DNA from: a virus
Virus record (IMG/VR): IMGVR_UViG_3300046791_000145
Location: 1 to 34,803 of that record
Strand: one strand, 5' to 3'
Length of the DNA: 34,803 nt
The notes under the pieces were generated by a model. It ran no database searches and had not been told where the DNA came from. It saw nothing but the letters and a program-made list of their open reading frames with translations. Every line of letters starts with the position of its first letter. Positions within the stretch are counted from its first letter, which is position 1. Positions 26,953 through 33,767 of this stretch are shown in pieces. A program made the position numbers and the translations under genes.

Positions 26953-27191
26953 CTCAGACTGAGTTGTCCTTCACCCCGAAGTCCCTGAATCCCACAAGCT
27001 TGACGGGGCGGGTGTATGCCCTCCTGGACGCGCACCGGGGGCAGTGGGTAGACGGCAGGCTCATATCTCAGGTGGGCGGCTATGCGGGATTTACCGCACG
27101 CTGTCGTGATTTGAGGAAGTTGGGCTACACCGTAGAAAATCGTGTCCGCCACGAGAAGGGCATCACGATTTCTGAATATCGGCTTCTGTGA
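26949..27191 (+). CDS. Winged-helix DNA-binding protein
   Basis: An 80-residue protein from ATG 26949 (ATGA overlap); an in-frame GTG at 26937 is less likely. SLTGRVYALLDAHRGQWVDG, then LISQVGGYAGFTARCRDLRKLGYTVENR and a hairpin (GITISEYRLL), form a winged helix: helix 1, helix 2 with the turn, the recognition helix GFTARCRDLRKLG, and the wing. This is a typical small phage transcription factor layout. It is the last gene before the regulated promoter at 27294-27322 and is a natural candidate to bind the two TTGACnGTCA sites there (inference). Confidence 0.78.
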   Translation: MTQTELSFTPKSLNPTSLTGRVYALLDAHRGQWVDGRLISQVGGYAGFTARCRDLRKLGYTVENRVRHEKGITISEYRLL

Positions 27192-27274
27192 GCTCCGCGC
27201 TACGGGAGGAGAGTCCTTCGGCGCTTGGACGTGCCGCCGGTCGCGTGGAGACTACCGGCACCTAATTTAGTCAA

Positions 27275-27284
27275 TTGACCGTCA
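27275..27284. promoter_or_regulatory. Operator-like palindrome 1
   Basis: TTGACCGTCA contains the perfect inverted repeat TGAC-N-GTCA. It lies 19 bases upstream of an almost identical site, about two helical turns, as expected of paired repressor or activator sites. Confidence 0.5.
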
Positions 27285-27293
27285 CGATTTCTA

Positions 27294-27303
27294 TTGACAG
27301 TCA
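27294..27303. promoter_or_regulatory. Operator-like palindrome 2
   Basis: TTGACAGTCA is the second TGAC-N-GTCA inverted repeat. Its first six bases are the -35 box of the promoter, so a bound protein would compete directly with sigma factor. Confidence 0.5.
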
Positions 27304-27322
27304 GCACTCATAACACGATACT
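27294..27322 (+). promoter_or_regulatory. Sigma70 promoter for replication operon
   Basis: TTGACA (27294-27299) and GATACT (27317-27322) are separated by 17 bases. The -10 box ends two bases before the first ATG (27325) and eleven before the second (27334), so transcription would begin near 27329 and only the second ATG would lie in the mRNA, with an almost absent leader. Confidence 0.75.
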
Positions 27323-27333
27323 CCATGCCATCT

Positions 27334-28119
27334 ATGGCCGGTTACACGAAGCTCTTTAGCTCAATTCTCGCGTCCACTATCTGGCGGGCCGACGACAAGA
27401 CACGGCTTGTCTGGATCACGATGCTGGCGATGTCGAATCGGGAAGGGGTGGTTGAAGCCTCAATCCCTGGTTTGGCTGATTTTGCCCATGTGACCTTACC
27501 CGAGTGTGAAGACGCGCTGAAGAATCTCTCAAGTCCAGATACCTATTCCCGCACGAAGACCAACGGGGGCCGACGGATCAAGGAAGTGGACGGTGGCTGG
27601 CTGCTCCTGAATCACGGCAAGTATCGGGAGACGATGAGCCGGGAAGAGCGGAAGGAATACAACCGCGTCAAACAGCGGGAGACGCGGGCGCGTCGTGCGG
27701 CTGTCAGCAATGTCAGCAATGTCAAAGACAAATCAGCAGAGTCAGCACATACAGCACCAGCACCAGATCCAAAAGCAAGAGAGAGAAAGAGCGCCGCTGC
27801 GCGGCCGTCTCTCTCCGATCCGTTCACGGACCCGGAGACGACGGAACGCGCCGGACGGTTCATTGAACGGTATCAGGGGTTGTATCAGGAATACCGGAAG
27901 GGCGCTCGCTATGCCGTCCGGCCGACGCGTGACTATGCCGCGGCGGTGACGCTCTGCCAAACATGGCCCGACGAACGGCTAGAGAAGCTGGCGATCTGTT
28001 TTCTGACCACGGACCATAAGTTCGCGGACGAAGGCAGCCGGACGATTCCTCAATTCCTCGCCCTCGCCTCGTGGGCTGACGGAGAACTGGTGAAATGGGA
28101 AAGCCGACACGCTCGTTAG
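27334..28119 (+). CDS. Phage replication protein, DnaT/O-like
   Basis: A 261-residue protein. ATG 27334 is preferred over 27325, because the expected transcription start lies between them and homology begins AGYTKLFSSILASTIW. The N-terminal part is a winged-helix-type region (TRLVWITMLAMSNREGVVEA, SIPGLADFAHVTLPECEDAL, GGRRIKEVDGGWLLLNHGKY) typical of phage replication initiators. A Ser/Thr/Ala-rich linker follows, then a helical C-terminal domain (FIERYQGLYQEYRKGARYAV; LAICFLTTDHKFADEGSRTI) that often engages helicase loaders. Such proteins bind the phage origin and recruit replication machinery. It overlaps the next gene by 25 bases. Confidence 0.78.
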   Translation: MAGYTKLFSSILASTIWRADDKTRLVWITMLAMSNREGVVEASIPGLADFAHVTLPECEDALKNLSSPDTYSRTKTNGGRRIKEVDGGWLLLNHGKYRETMSREERKEYNRVKQRETRARRAAVSNVSNVKDKSAESAHTAPAPDPKARERKSAAARPSLSDPFTDPETTERAGRFIERYQGLYQEYRKGARYAVRPTRDYAAAVTLCQTWPDERLEKLAICFLTTDHKFADEGSRTIPQFLALASWADGELVKWESRHAR

Positions 28120-28460
28120 CCGATACGGTCTCCGAAGCTGTTCGGCTTCGTGCCGCGCAAAAGGCGGCGGGTGCCTCTGATGCGGAGTGTGATCGCTATC
28201 TTGAAGGCGTGTTGCGTCAGTCGTGGCCCTTCACGCGGGAATGGAAGTATCTCTGCGATAAGTGCGATGACACCGGCCTCGTGATGGCCGACTGTTCTGG
28301 CGATGCGACGTGTGGTCGCTCCACCATTCACGGCCGTCACAGTTTCGGAACGCCGTGCTGGTGTAGTGCTGGCAATCGGTTCAAGGCGAAGCCGAAGACT
28401 GAGGATGACTTCTCGCAAGCCACAGCCAAGACGCGCAAGCCCACGAGATTCGGCCGATGA
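28095..28460 (+). CDS. Zinc protein of replication module
   Basis: A 121-residue protein from ATG 28095 with GGAG about ten bases upstream. After a helical N-terminus (SDAECDRYLEGVLRQSWPF) comes a cysteine/histidine cluster: C54/C57 in LCDKCDDTG, C67 and C73 in DCSGDATCGR, H79/H82, and C88/C90 in GTPCWCSAGNRF. The pattern is seen in small phage proteins next to replication initiators and resembles DnaJ-type or loader-associated zinc modules. It probably binds DNA or a helicase loader. The precise function is unknown. Confidence 0.7.
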   Translation: MGKPTRSLADTVSEAVRLRAAQKAAGASDAECDRYLEGVLRQSWPFTREWKYLCDKCDDTGLVMADCSGDATCGRSTIHGRHSFGTPCWCSAGNRFKAKPKTEDDFSQATAKTRKPTRFGR

Positions 28461-28720
28461 AGCGCGTCGCTCGTAAAGATCTGAATCAAGCCGCCATTGT
28501 GGCGGCGTTGCGGGCCATCGGCTGCGAGGTGCTGATTCTCAACCAGGAGGGCGTGCCTGACCTTCTGCTTCATCACCCGGCGATAGGGTGGCAGCCTGTT
28601 GAAATAAAGCGTCCTGGGGGCAAGCTAACCGGCTTGCAGGTCAATCTCCAGCGGCGGGCGTGGTTTCCGGTGGTCTCGAGCGTCGATGAGGCGCTCCAAC
28701 TCTTCGGAGTCAAGCCGTGA
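28457..28720 (+). CDS. VRR-NUC domain nuclease
   Basis: An 87-residue protein from ATG 28457 (ATGA overlap). It is essentially one VRR-NUC domain of the PD-(D/E)XK class: GVPDLLLHHPAIGWQPVEIK gives D35, E49 and K51, followed by KLTGLQ with Q61. Stand-alone viral VRR-NUC proteins act as homodimeric nucleases on branched DNA such as Holliday junctions. Placement in the replication operon fits resolution of replication or recombination intermediates. The motif set is complete. Confidence 0.87.
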   Translation: MKRVARKDLNQAAIVAALRAIGCEVLILNQEGVPDLLLHHPAIGWQPVEIKRPGGKLTGLQVNLQRRAWFPVVSSVDEALQLFGVKP

Positions 28721-29370
28721 AGCCCTATTACGAGCATGCGGGGATCACGATCTACCACGGGGACTGCCGGGAGGTGCTGCCGTCGGTTCAGGCTGATGTG
28801 CTCCTGACAGATCCGCCCTATGGCATTGGCAGACTGATGCAGGGCGGCACGAATACGGGGCACTGGAATCTTCTTTCTTCTGGAAATGCGTGGGATATGG
28901 ATGCTGCCGATCTCACGATATTGGACCTCACGAAGCCGTCTATTGTGTGGGGCGGGAATTATTTCACATTGCCCCTGAGTCGCTGCTGGTTGGCGTGGGT
29001 CAAGACCAATGCGGTTGAGACTATGGCCGATATGGAACTGGCATGGACGAACATTGATCGCCCCAGCCGTGTGCGTTATCTGCCTTCAGGAGGGGCATAT
29101 GAACGCCTGCATCCGACACAGAAACCGCTGGAGTTATTCCTGTGGTGTCTGAGCTTTTTTCCTGACGGAATTCTCGTGGACCCATTCCTTGGGAGCGGCA
29201 CGTCACTTGTTGCGGCTAAACAGGTGAATCGAAAGGCGATAGGCATCGAATTCAACGAAGCCTACTGCGAGATCGCCGCAAAACGGCTGTCTCAAGAGGT
29301 GTTCAACTTTGCGGAAGCCCTCCCTGCGGACGCCCGCACCGACCGATCAGGGCTGTTAATTGAGGAGTAA
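28717..29370 (+). CDS. DNA adenine/cytosine-N4 methyltransferase
   Basis: A 217-residue protein from GTG 28717 (GTGA overlap). The catalytic DPPY motif (32-35) precedes the AdoMet-binding DPFLGSGT (155-162), with HPTQKPLEL between them, which is the beta-class order of amino-methyltransferases. The target-recognition region is short (about residues 90-125). No restriction endonuclease lies beside it, so it is an orphan enzyme; phages use such proteins to evade host restriction or mark replicating DNA. The sequence cannot tell N6-adenine from N4-cytosine. Confidence 0.88.
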   Translation: MKPYYEHAGITIYHGDCREVLPSVQADVLLTDPPYGIGRLMQGGTNTGHWNLLSSGNAWDMDAADLTILDLTKPSIVWGGNYFTLPLSRCWLAWVKTNAVETMADMELAWTNIDRPSRVRYLPSGGAYERLHPTQKPLELFLWCLSFFPDGILVDPFLGSGTSLVAAKQVNRKAIGIEFNEAYCEIAAKRLSQEVFNFAEALPADARTDRSGLLIEE

Positions 29371-29374
29371 TTCG

Positions 29375-29668
29375 ATGCCGAGGACACCCGCCCCGCTCAC
29401 CGTGATGGATGGGGCTGAACATGATCATCCCGGCTGGTGGGCTGCGATTGATCCGCAGGGCTCACTGATTGTGGCAATTTTCAGGTCGGAAGCCGACGCC
29501 CGCGCCTTCGTGGCGCTGCCCGCGCTGATTGAAACTGCTCATGCCGCTGTTGAGTGGTTCAATAACGCGAACGTCGGCACAGACGACTGGAAGGGCGTTT
29601 ACAAAGTGTTTGAACCGCTGGAAGCCGCCCTCGCGCAGGCCGACGGCCCCACCCCCACGGAGGAGTGA
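29375..29668 (+). CDS. Hypothetical protein
   Basis: A 97-residue protein from ATG 29375 with GAGGAG nine bases upstream. It has a HDHPGWWAAIDPQGSLIVAI segment, then SEADARAFVALPALIETAHA and a C-terminal helix (YKVFEPLEAALAQADGPTPT). The A-x-A-F-x-A-L-P-x-L pattern is common in small phage proteins of unknown role. Family not assigned. Confidence 0.65.
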   Translation: MPRTPAPLTVMDGAEHDHPGWWAAIDPQGSLIVAIFRSEADARAFVALPALIETAHAAVEWFNNANVGTDDWKGVYKVFEPLEAALAQADGPTPTEE

Positions 29669-29671
29669 GAG

Positions 29672-29890
29672 ATGTTTGGACGCTGGCATGTCACGGAAGC
29701 GATGATTATTTACGGTGGTGGCTTCGTGCAGGGGCTTGGGCGACTCTTTCGTTCCGCAGATGCCGACAACCAGAAACGGCTGATCGCCGCTTTCCCAGAA
29801 TATTTTAAGGAATACACCGCAATTGCGAGACAGCGTGAAAGCCAACTTGAATCACCAGTTGCCGCCGACGGCCCCAAGGAGCAGCCATGA
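29672..29890 (+). CDS. Hypothetical protein
   Basis: A 72-residue protein from ATG 29672, three bases after the previous stop, with GGAGGAG upstream. A hydrophobic stretch (AMIIYGGGFVQGLGRLF) precedes a helical segment (NQKRLIAAFPEYFKEYTAIA). The tail is Pro/Ala/Asp-rich. Function unknown; a 12-codon frame (29887-29925) bridges to the next gene and may couple translation. Confidence 0.6.
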   Translation: MFGRWHVTEAMIIYGGGFVQGLGRLFRSADADNQKRLIAAFPEYFKEYTAIARQRESQLESPVAADGPKEQP

Positions 29891-29917
29891 GCCGAACTAT
29901 TCCTGTTGAGGTAGCTG

Positions 29918-30622
29918 ATGTCTGAGTCCCGCCCCCCAACGCGGTGCATCTGTGCCATTCCGGGAGAATCTGATGTGTGTCCTGCCTGTAATCCAAAGGC
30001 TCAAAGGATGACCGCCGCGTCCCGCCCCCCTGACGAGCCGCGAGCTACACATCAACTGGATTACACCTGCATGTGCAGCGATCCTGTCGATTTGTCTGAC
30101 GAACGACTCATTCCGGCGCGGTGTAGTCTTCATCGTGACGGGAAGCCGTATCGACTGCGCCCTGTTCCGACGCCGCCCGTCGCCCCTGACGACACCCCGC
30201 GCTGCAATTGCGCGATGATGTTCGGCTATCCCGGTCATGGCTCAGAGGTGCGCGATCCGAGTCTCCACGCGCCAACCTGTCCGATGACGTGCTTGCCGCC
30301 CGTCGCCCCTGACGACACCCCCACACGCCTCCAACGAATTGCTGAGAATCTAGCGACTGATTACTACATCGGCACATTCAAACACACCGATGATATTCAT
30401 TTCCTGTTGGCCGAGGTCTCCCGTCTCCAGCAGGAGCTACAAGAGCAGAAATCATGGGCGGCCGGTTATGTGCGTGGCGCAGAGCTGCGTGTCAATGCGT
30501 TGACGGAGGAGAACGCCCTACTCAGACGCAGCCTGGAGATGCTGACGAAGCAACTCGATGAGAAGGACGAGCGCATCACTGAATTGACGTTCACCATCGT
30601 CAGGCACAACAGCCCCGCATGA
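29918..30622 (+). CDS. Cys-rich, coiled-coil hypothetical protein
   Basis: A 234-residue protein from ATG 29918 with GAGGT upstream. The first 130 residues carry several Cys/His groups resembling short zinc motifs (CICAIPGESDVCPAC; YTCMCSDPVD; RCSLHRDGKPY; RCNCAMMF; HAPTCPMTC), joined by Pro-rich linkers including two identical PPVAPDDTP segments. The C-terminal 100 residues are a heptad coiled coil (LAEVSRLQQELQEQ; LLRRSLEMLTKQLDEKDER). The mixture suggests a multi-domain scaffold or binding protein. No family is recognised. It lies between the replication and packaging genes. Confidence 0.65.
   Translation: MSESRPPTRCICAIPGESDVCPACNPKAQRMTAASRPPDEPRATHQLDYTCMCSDPVDLSDERLIPARCSLHRDGKPYRLRPVPTPPVAPDDTPRCNCAMMFGYPGHGSEVRDPSLHAPTCPMTCLPPVAPDDTPTRLQRIAENLATDYYIGTFKHTDDIHFLLAEVSRLQQELQEQKSWAAGYVRGAELRVNALTEENALLRRSLEMLTKQLDEKDERITELTFTIVRHNSPA
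30172..30198 (+). repeat. 27-base direct repeat, copy 1
   Basis: A perfect 27-base copy of 30295-30321 encodes part of a Pro-rich linker (PPVAPDDTP) in the Cys-rich protein. The repeats are 123 bases apart and likely arose by a local duplication. Confidence 0.85.
30295..30321 (+). repeat. 27-base direct repeat, copy 2
   Basis: The second perfect copy of the repeat at 30172-30198, in the same reading frame. Recombination between copies would delete 123 bases in frame, removing one Cys/His unit. Confidence 0.85.
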
Positions 30623-30626
30623 CTCA

Positions 30627-30646
30627 GGTGTATACTTTGGTGCCAC
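30627..30646 (+). promoter_or_regulatory. TATACT motif, copy 2
   Basis: AGGTGTATACTTTGGTGCCAC runs from 30626 to the base before GTG 30647, with TATACT at 30631-30636. The start has no ribosome site. The motif is shared with 12541-12561 and 33155-33174, and no clear -35 box is present. Confidence 0.5.
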
Positions 30647-31054
30647 GTGTCTAAGCACGCCCCCCGCGGACCCGTGAAGGTGCATTCAGACCCTATGGAC
30701 GGCACAAACCCCATAGATGCCCCATTTACGCCCTGCACGGCGCATAGCCGATCCGGCAACCGGTGCAAGCGTCGGCCCATCCCTGGTGGTGCTGTCTGCT
30801 ATATGCACGGCGGGGCCGCCCCGCAGGTGCAAGCCTCCGCGAAAGAGCGTCTGATGGCCCTGCAACCCTTAGCGATTCAGACCTTAGCGAAGCTCTTAGC
30901 GCGGGATGAGTTCCCAACGGTGCAACTGGGGGCGAGCAAGGACGTGCTGGACCGCACGGACGGCAAAGCCTTTGAGCAGCCCCAGGAACTGAATATCACC
31001 ATCAACATCGTGGACGTCCTGAAGCAGCGCCATGCTCGACGCCTCACGGCTTAG
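30647..31054 (+). CDS. Terminase small subunit candidate
   Basis: A 135-residue protein from GTG 30647. A zinc-type segment C30TAHSRSGNRC40KRRPIPGGAVC51YMHGG is characteristic of a small protein family often found just before the large terminase, with the HGG-x-x-P ending. The C-terminal half is helical (KERLMALQPLAIQTLAKLLA; VQLGASKDVLDRTDGKAFE) and ends in basic residues. It overlaps the large terminase by 23 bases. In tailed phages the small subunit recognises the packaging site. The role is inferred from position and this zinc pattern; an HNH-like or regulatory role is possible. Confidence 0.7.
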   Translation: MSKHAPRGPVKVHSDPMDGTNPIDAPFTPCTAHSRSGNRCKRRPIPGGAVCYMHGGAAPQVQASAKERLMALQPLAIQTLAKLLARDEFPTVQLGASKDVLDRTDGKAFEQPQELNITINIVDVLKQRHARRLTA

Positions 31055-32525
31055 CCCCACCGACGAACTGGCCTTAGCCGAGTGGGCGAGAGACTGCGCC
31101 GAAGACCCCCTCCGCTTCGTGCTGGAAGCCTACCCGTGGGGCGAGCCTGGCCCCCTGAGCCAGCATGACGGCCCGGATACGTGGCAGCGGGCGTTCCTTG
31201 AGGACCTTGGCAAAGAAGTCCGGACCAGAGCCTTTGACGGGGTCACTCCGGTGCAGCCCATCCGGCGGGCGGTCTCGAGCGGTCACGGCATCGGCAAGTC
31301 CGTGATGGTGGCGTGGCTGGTCGATTGGATCATGTCTACCCGCCCCTACTGCAAGGGCACCATCACGGCCAACACCTTTACCCAACTCGAGACGAAGACC
31401 TGGGCCACGGTGCAGCACTGGACGGGCCTGTGCATTACGGCGCCGTGGTTTGCGGTGGTGGCGAACCGGATGTATCACCGGCAGTATCCCAAAAGCTGGT
31501 TCTGCGCCCCGCAGTCCTGCCGGGAAGAGAACAGCGAAGCCTTCGCCGGCCAGCATGCCGCGGATAGCACCAGCTTTTACATCAACGACGAAGATTCAGC
31601 CGTGCCGGATAAGATCCACGAGGTCAGCGAAGGCGGATTGACGGACGGGGAGCCGATGCAGTTCCTGTTCGGCAACCCGACCAGGACTACGGGCGCCTTC
31701 CATGCGGCGTGCTTCGGGGTGCAACGCTCACGGTATGTCGTGACCGTGGTCGATAGCCGTGAATCCCGGTTTACCAACAAGACGCAGATTGCGGAATGGG
31801 CGCAGGATTATGGCGAAGGGAGTGATTTCTTTCGCGTTCGTGTGCTCGGTCTGCCGCCGGCAGCTTCGGATCTGCAGTTCATTGATACCGCCACGGTTGC
31901 CGCCGCTCAGGCCCGGCAAGTGCTCGCTTTGCCAGATGAGCCGCTCCTCGCGGGTCTTGACTTGGCTCGTGGAGGATCCGATGAGTGCGTCATCCGATTT
32001 CGTCGGGGACCGGATGCTCGCAGCATTCCGCCGATCCGTGTGCCAGGGGCGCAGGCTCGAGACTCCATGAAGATGGTCACGCTGGCCGCCGATGTCCTGA
32101 CGCGGGACTACTCAGGCCAGAAGGTGGCGAAGCTCTTTGTGGATGCGACAGGCGGCAGTATCGGCGGCCCGATTGCGGACCGGCTGCGGCAGTTGGGCTA
32201 TGACAACGTGATTGATGTGCAGTTCGGCGGGGAGAGCCCTGACCCGAAGCTGGCGAACATGCGGGCGTATATGTGGTCCAAACTGCGCGACTGGTTGCCG
32301 CGGGGCGCGATTGACAGCACGTCGGCCCTCGAGATGGACCTGACCGGCCCAGGGTATACCCATGACAAGCAGGATCGGGTGCTCTTGGAGTCGAAAGAGA
32401 ACATGAAGAAGCGCGGCGTGGACAGCCCCGATGACGGGGACGCGCTGGCCCTGACATTCGCGCAGCCGGTGCGGGTCAATGTGCCGATGCCGGCGCCCTA
32501 TAAACCTCGCGTCGGGTGGACGTAG
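31032..32525 (+). CDS. terL: Terminase large subunit
   Basis: A 497-residue protein. Its N-terminal ATPase has Walker A SSGHGIGKS at 82-90, an adenine-type motif upstream (WQRAFLEDLG), Walker B region SFYINDEDSAVPD with D186/E187, and coupling motif FLFGNPTRTTGAF at 211-223. The C-terminal RNase H-like nuclease has LAGLDLARGGSDE with D310, a middle acidic strand (VAKLFVDATGGSIGGPI) and the final DDGDALALTFA. All motifs of the packaging motor are in place. TerL pumps DNA into the prohead and cuts concatemers. Its 23-base overlap with the small subunit implies coupled translation. Confidence 0.94.
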   Translation: MLDASRLSPTDELALAEWARDCAEDPLRFVLEAYPWGEPGPLSQHDGPDTWQRAFLEDLGKEVRTRAFDGVTPVQPIRRAVSSGHGIGKSVMVAWLVDWIMSTRPYCKGTITANTFTQLETKTWATVQHWTGLCITAPWFAVVANRMYHRQYPKSWFCAPQSCREENSEAFAGQHAADSTSFYINDEDSAVPDKIHEVSEGGLTDGEPMQFLFGNPTRTTGAFHAACFGVQRSRYVVTVVDSRESRFTNKTQIAEWAQDYGEGSDFFRVRVLGLPPAASDLQFIDTATVAAAQARQVLALPDEPLLAGLDLARGGSDECVIRFRRGPDARSIPPIRVPGAQARDSMKMVTLAADVLTRDYSGQKVAKLFVDATGGSIGGPIADRLRQLGYDNVIDVQFGGESPDPKLANMRAYMWSKLRDWLPRGAIDSTSALEMDLTGPGYTHDKQDRVLLESKENMKKRGVDSPDDGDALALTFAQPVRVNVPMPAPYKPRVGWT

Positions 32526-32537
32526 AATGAGGCCACT

Positions 32538-33155
32538 ATGGGCATCTTAGAGCAGGCGCTGGCGTGGCTGAACGGGCCGAAGGTGCAGCCGTCAGGGATT
32601 GACCGGCGGCGCTTCCTGCAGTTCCTTGGCGGGACTGCGGTGGGTGCGGCGGTCGCTCCGCTGATCGACGTGGAGCATCTGCTGTGGACGCCCAAGCCGA
32701 TGATTGTGGTGCCTGGTGCTGACACGTGGCTCTCGATTGACTGGATTACGCGAGAAGCGCTCATGATGTTTGAGAATCGCCTCGGCGTGGCTCGCCTCTT
32801 TAATCGTGATTGGGACATCGCGAATGGGCAAATAGGGCAGAGTGTCAGCGTGCAGCATCGGCCCGTGGTGCTTGACCATCAATACGGCGTGAGCATGGAT
32901 GTCCTGCGTCGGCCGGTCGATCCTGCCGAATTCCGGCGGACGTTCCTTCGGTCAGCCGTCGATGCTCTGGTTGAGAAGATGCCTAAGCAGGTCGTCTGTG
33001 GAGAATTGGCTATTCCGGCCAATATGGGCGGCTCACGAGCCACAAAGGCCGGCGGTGGTCCCTCGCTACGTGGCATTCAAACTGGCTACTTAGATCCGAC
33101 AAGCGGCGAGGTAGTTGAATTGTTACGGCTCGATGTGTTGGCTGGCGCGGTGTAG
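32538..33155 (+). CDS. Tat-signal protein with coat-like segment
   Basis: A 205-residue protein from ATG 32538 with ATGAGG about eight bases upstream. Residues 23-42 (RRRFLQFLGGTAVGAAVAPL) have a twin-arginine signal: the R-R-x-F-L-x-F motif followed by a weakly hydrophobic, Ala/Gly-rich core. From about residue 67, SIDWITREALMMFENRLGVA then RLFNRDWDIANGQIG and VSVQHRPVV resemble the first part of P22/BppU-type coat proteins (ITREAL...NRDYD...IGDTIxIRxP), but the rest of the coat is missing. A true Tat signal on a virion protein would be odd; a lipoprotein-like or displaced paralogue is possible. The likeness to coat is by eye only. Confidence 0.6.
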   Translation: MGILEQALAWLNGPKVQPSGIDRRRFLQFLGGTAVGAAVAPLIDVEHLLWTPKPMIVVPGADTWLSIDWITREALMMFENRLGVARLFNRDWDIANGQIGQSVSVQHRPVVLDHQYGVSMDVLRRPVDPAEFRRTFLRSAVDALVEKMPKQVVCGELAIPANMGGSRATKAGGGPSLRGIQTGYLDPTSGEVVELLRLDVLAGAV

Positions 33156-33174
33156 GTGTATACTGCCGTGCCAG
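33155..33174 (+). promoter_or_regulatory. TATACT motif, copy 3
   Basis: AGGTGTATACTGCCGTGCCA (33154-33173), with TATACT at 33159-33164, matches copies at 12541 and 30627 before a start without a ribosome site. TTGGCT (33138-33143) is 15 bases upstream. It lies across the stop of the previous gene. Confidence 0.45.
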
Positions 33175-33392
33175 TGGATCCCTATCAGGCGCTGAAGACC
33201 ACAGATACCTGGCAGCCTGGGAAGTTGCAGGTTGCGGAGCGTGATGACCTGCCGGCGCTCGTGGCCAACATGGAAAGGCGTCTGAGTGCTCTTGAAGCCC
33301 GCTACGTGAGGCTTGAAGAGCGCGTGAGCATCACAAGCGGCGAGGTCGAAGGGGTGGGCCACGTTCAGATTGAGGAGCGCCATGAGCCCTGA
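33156..33392 (+). CDS. Small coiled-coil protein
   Basis: A 78-residue protein from GTG 33156, directly after the previous stop. The GTG at 33174 is an attractive alternative, because it stands at the same distance from the TATACT motif as the terminase start does at 30647. A helical region with heptads (LPALVANMERRLSALEARYV) is followed by a charged tail. Small coiled-coil proteins in this position of P22-like phages can assist portal or scaffold assembly, but this is speculation. The stop is inside the next short gene. Confidence 0.6.
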   Translation: MYTAVPVDPYQALKTTDTWQPGKLQVAERDDLPALVANMERRLSALEARYVRLEERVSITSGEVEGVGHVQIEERHEP

Positions 33393-33492
33393 CGAGCGGC
33401 AAGCCATCTGGGCCAAGGCGGTCGAGCAGTTGCTGAAGCTGTCCCGCGACGATAAAGCCTTCCTGCGGCAGATCCACATCTCCCCGGAGTAG
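33382..33492 (+). CDS. Small protein (36 aa)
   Basis: A short frame from ATG 33382 with a strong ribosome site (GAGGAG, 33373-33378). The product SPDERQAIWAKAVEQLLKLS followed by RDDKAFLRQIHISPE is an amphipathic helix pair with no cysteines. It overlaps the previous gene by eleven bases and is separated from the next by two. The good ribosome site and tight packing make it a likely gene. Function unknown. Confidence 0.62.
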   Translation: MSPDERQAIWAKAVEQLLKLSRDDKAFLRQIHISPE

Positions 33493-33494
33493 CC

Positions 33495-33767
33495 ATGCCC
33501 GCCAAGTCCCGAGCGCAGCAACGACTCATGCAAGCCGCGGAGCACGGCGCCACGTTCCCGATGGCTGAGAAGATCCGGGCCTCGATGACCCACGACCAGA
33601 TGCATGATTTCGCCGTCGGCTCCGAGAAGGGCAAGCCAGAGCACGTCAAGAAGGCCCGTGCCGCCAAGCCCGCGGCCGATCCAAACCACGAATCCTACGC
33701 CTACGACTGGCGGGCGCAGCAGCATCCCCACCGGAATCTGGGCAAGTTCCTGCACAAAGCGAAGTAA
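33495..33767 (+). CDS. DUF3008-like small protein
   Basis: A 90-residue protein from ATG 33495. The N-terminus PAKSRAQQRLMQAA followed by FPMAEKIRASMTHDQMHDFAVGS matches the DUF3008 pattern (PAKSxAQQRLM...A), frequently seen in phage structural neighbourhoods. The C-terminus is basic with NLGKFLHKAK. No biochemical role is known for the family. It is coupled to the next gene by TAATG. Confidence 0.75.
   Translation: MPAKSRAQQRLMQAAEHGATFPMAEKIRASMTHDQMHDFAVGSEKGKPEHVKKARAAKPAADPNHESYAYDWRAQQHPHRNLGKFLHKAK

Larger units (their letters stand above)
27192..27333. promoter_or_regulatory. Intergenic regulatory region
   Basis: A 142-base gap in a genome that otherwise has almost none. It contains a hairpin GCCGGT/ACCGGC (27236-27241 and 27254-27259, 12-base loop; no clear U-tract, so only a weak terminator), two TTGACnGTCA palindromes, and a sigma70 promoter reaching the next start codon. 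Confidence 0.7.

Noticed and set aside
27236-27259. Intrinsic terminator before the replication promoter
   Set aside because: The six-base stem with 12-base loop has no following U-tract, so it is listed only as a hairpin in the intergenic region.
32499-32528. Promoter-like TATAAA and TAGAAT before the Tat-signal gene
   Set aside because: No -35 box is found, and the TAGAAT overlaps a good ribosome site (ATGAGG), so translation coupling explains the region better.
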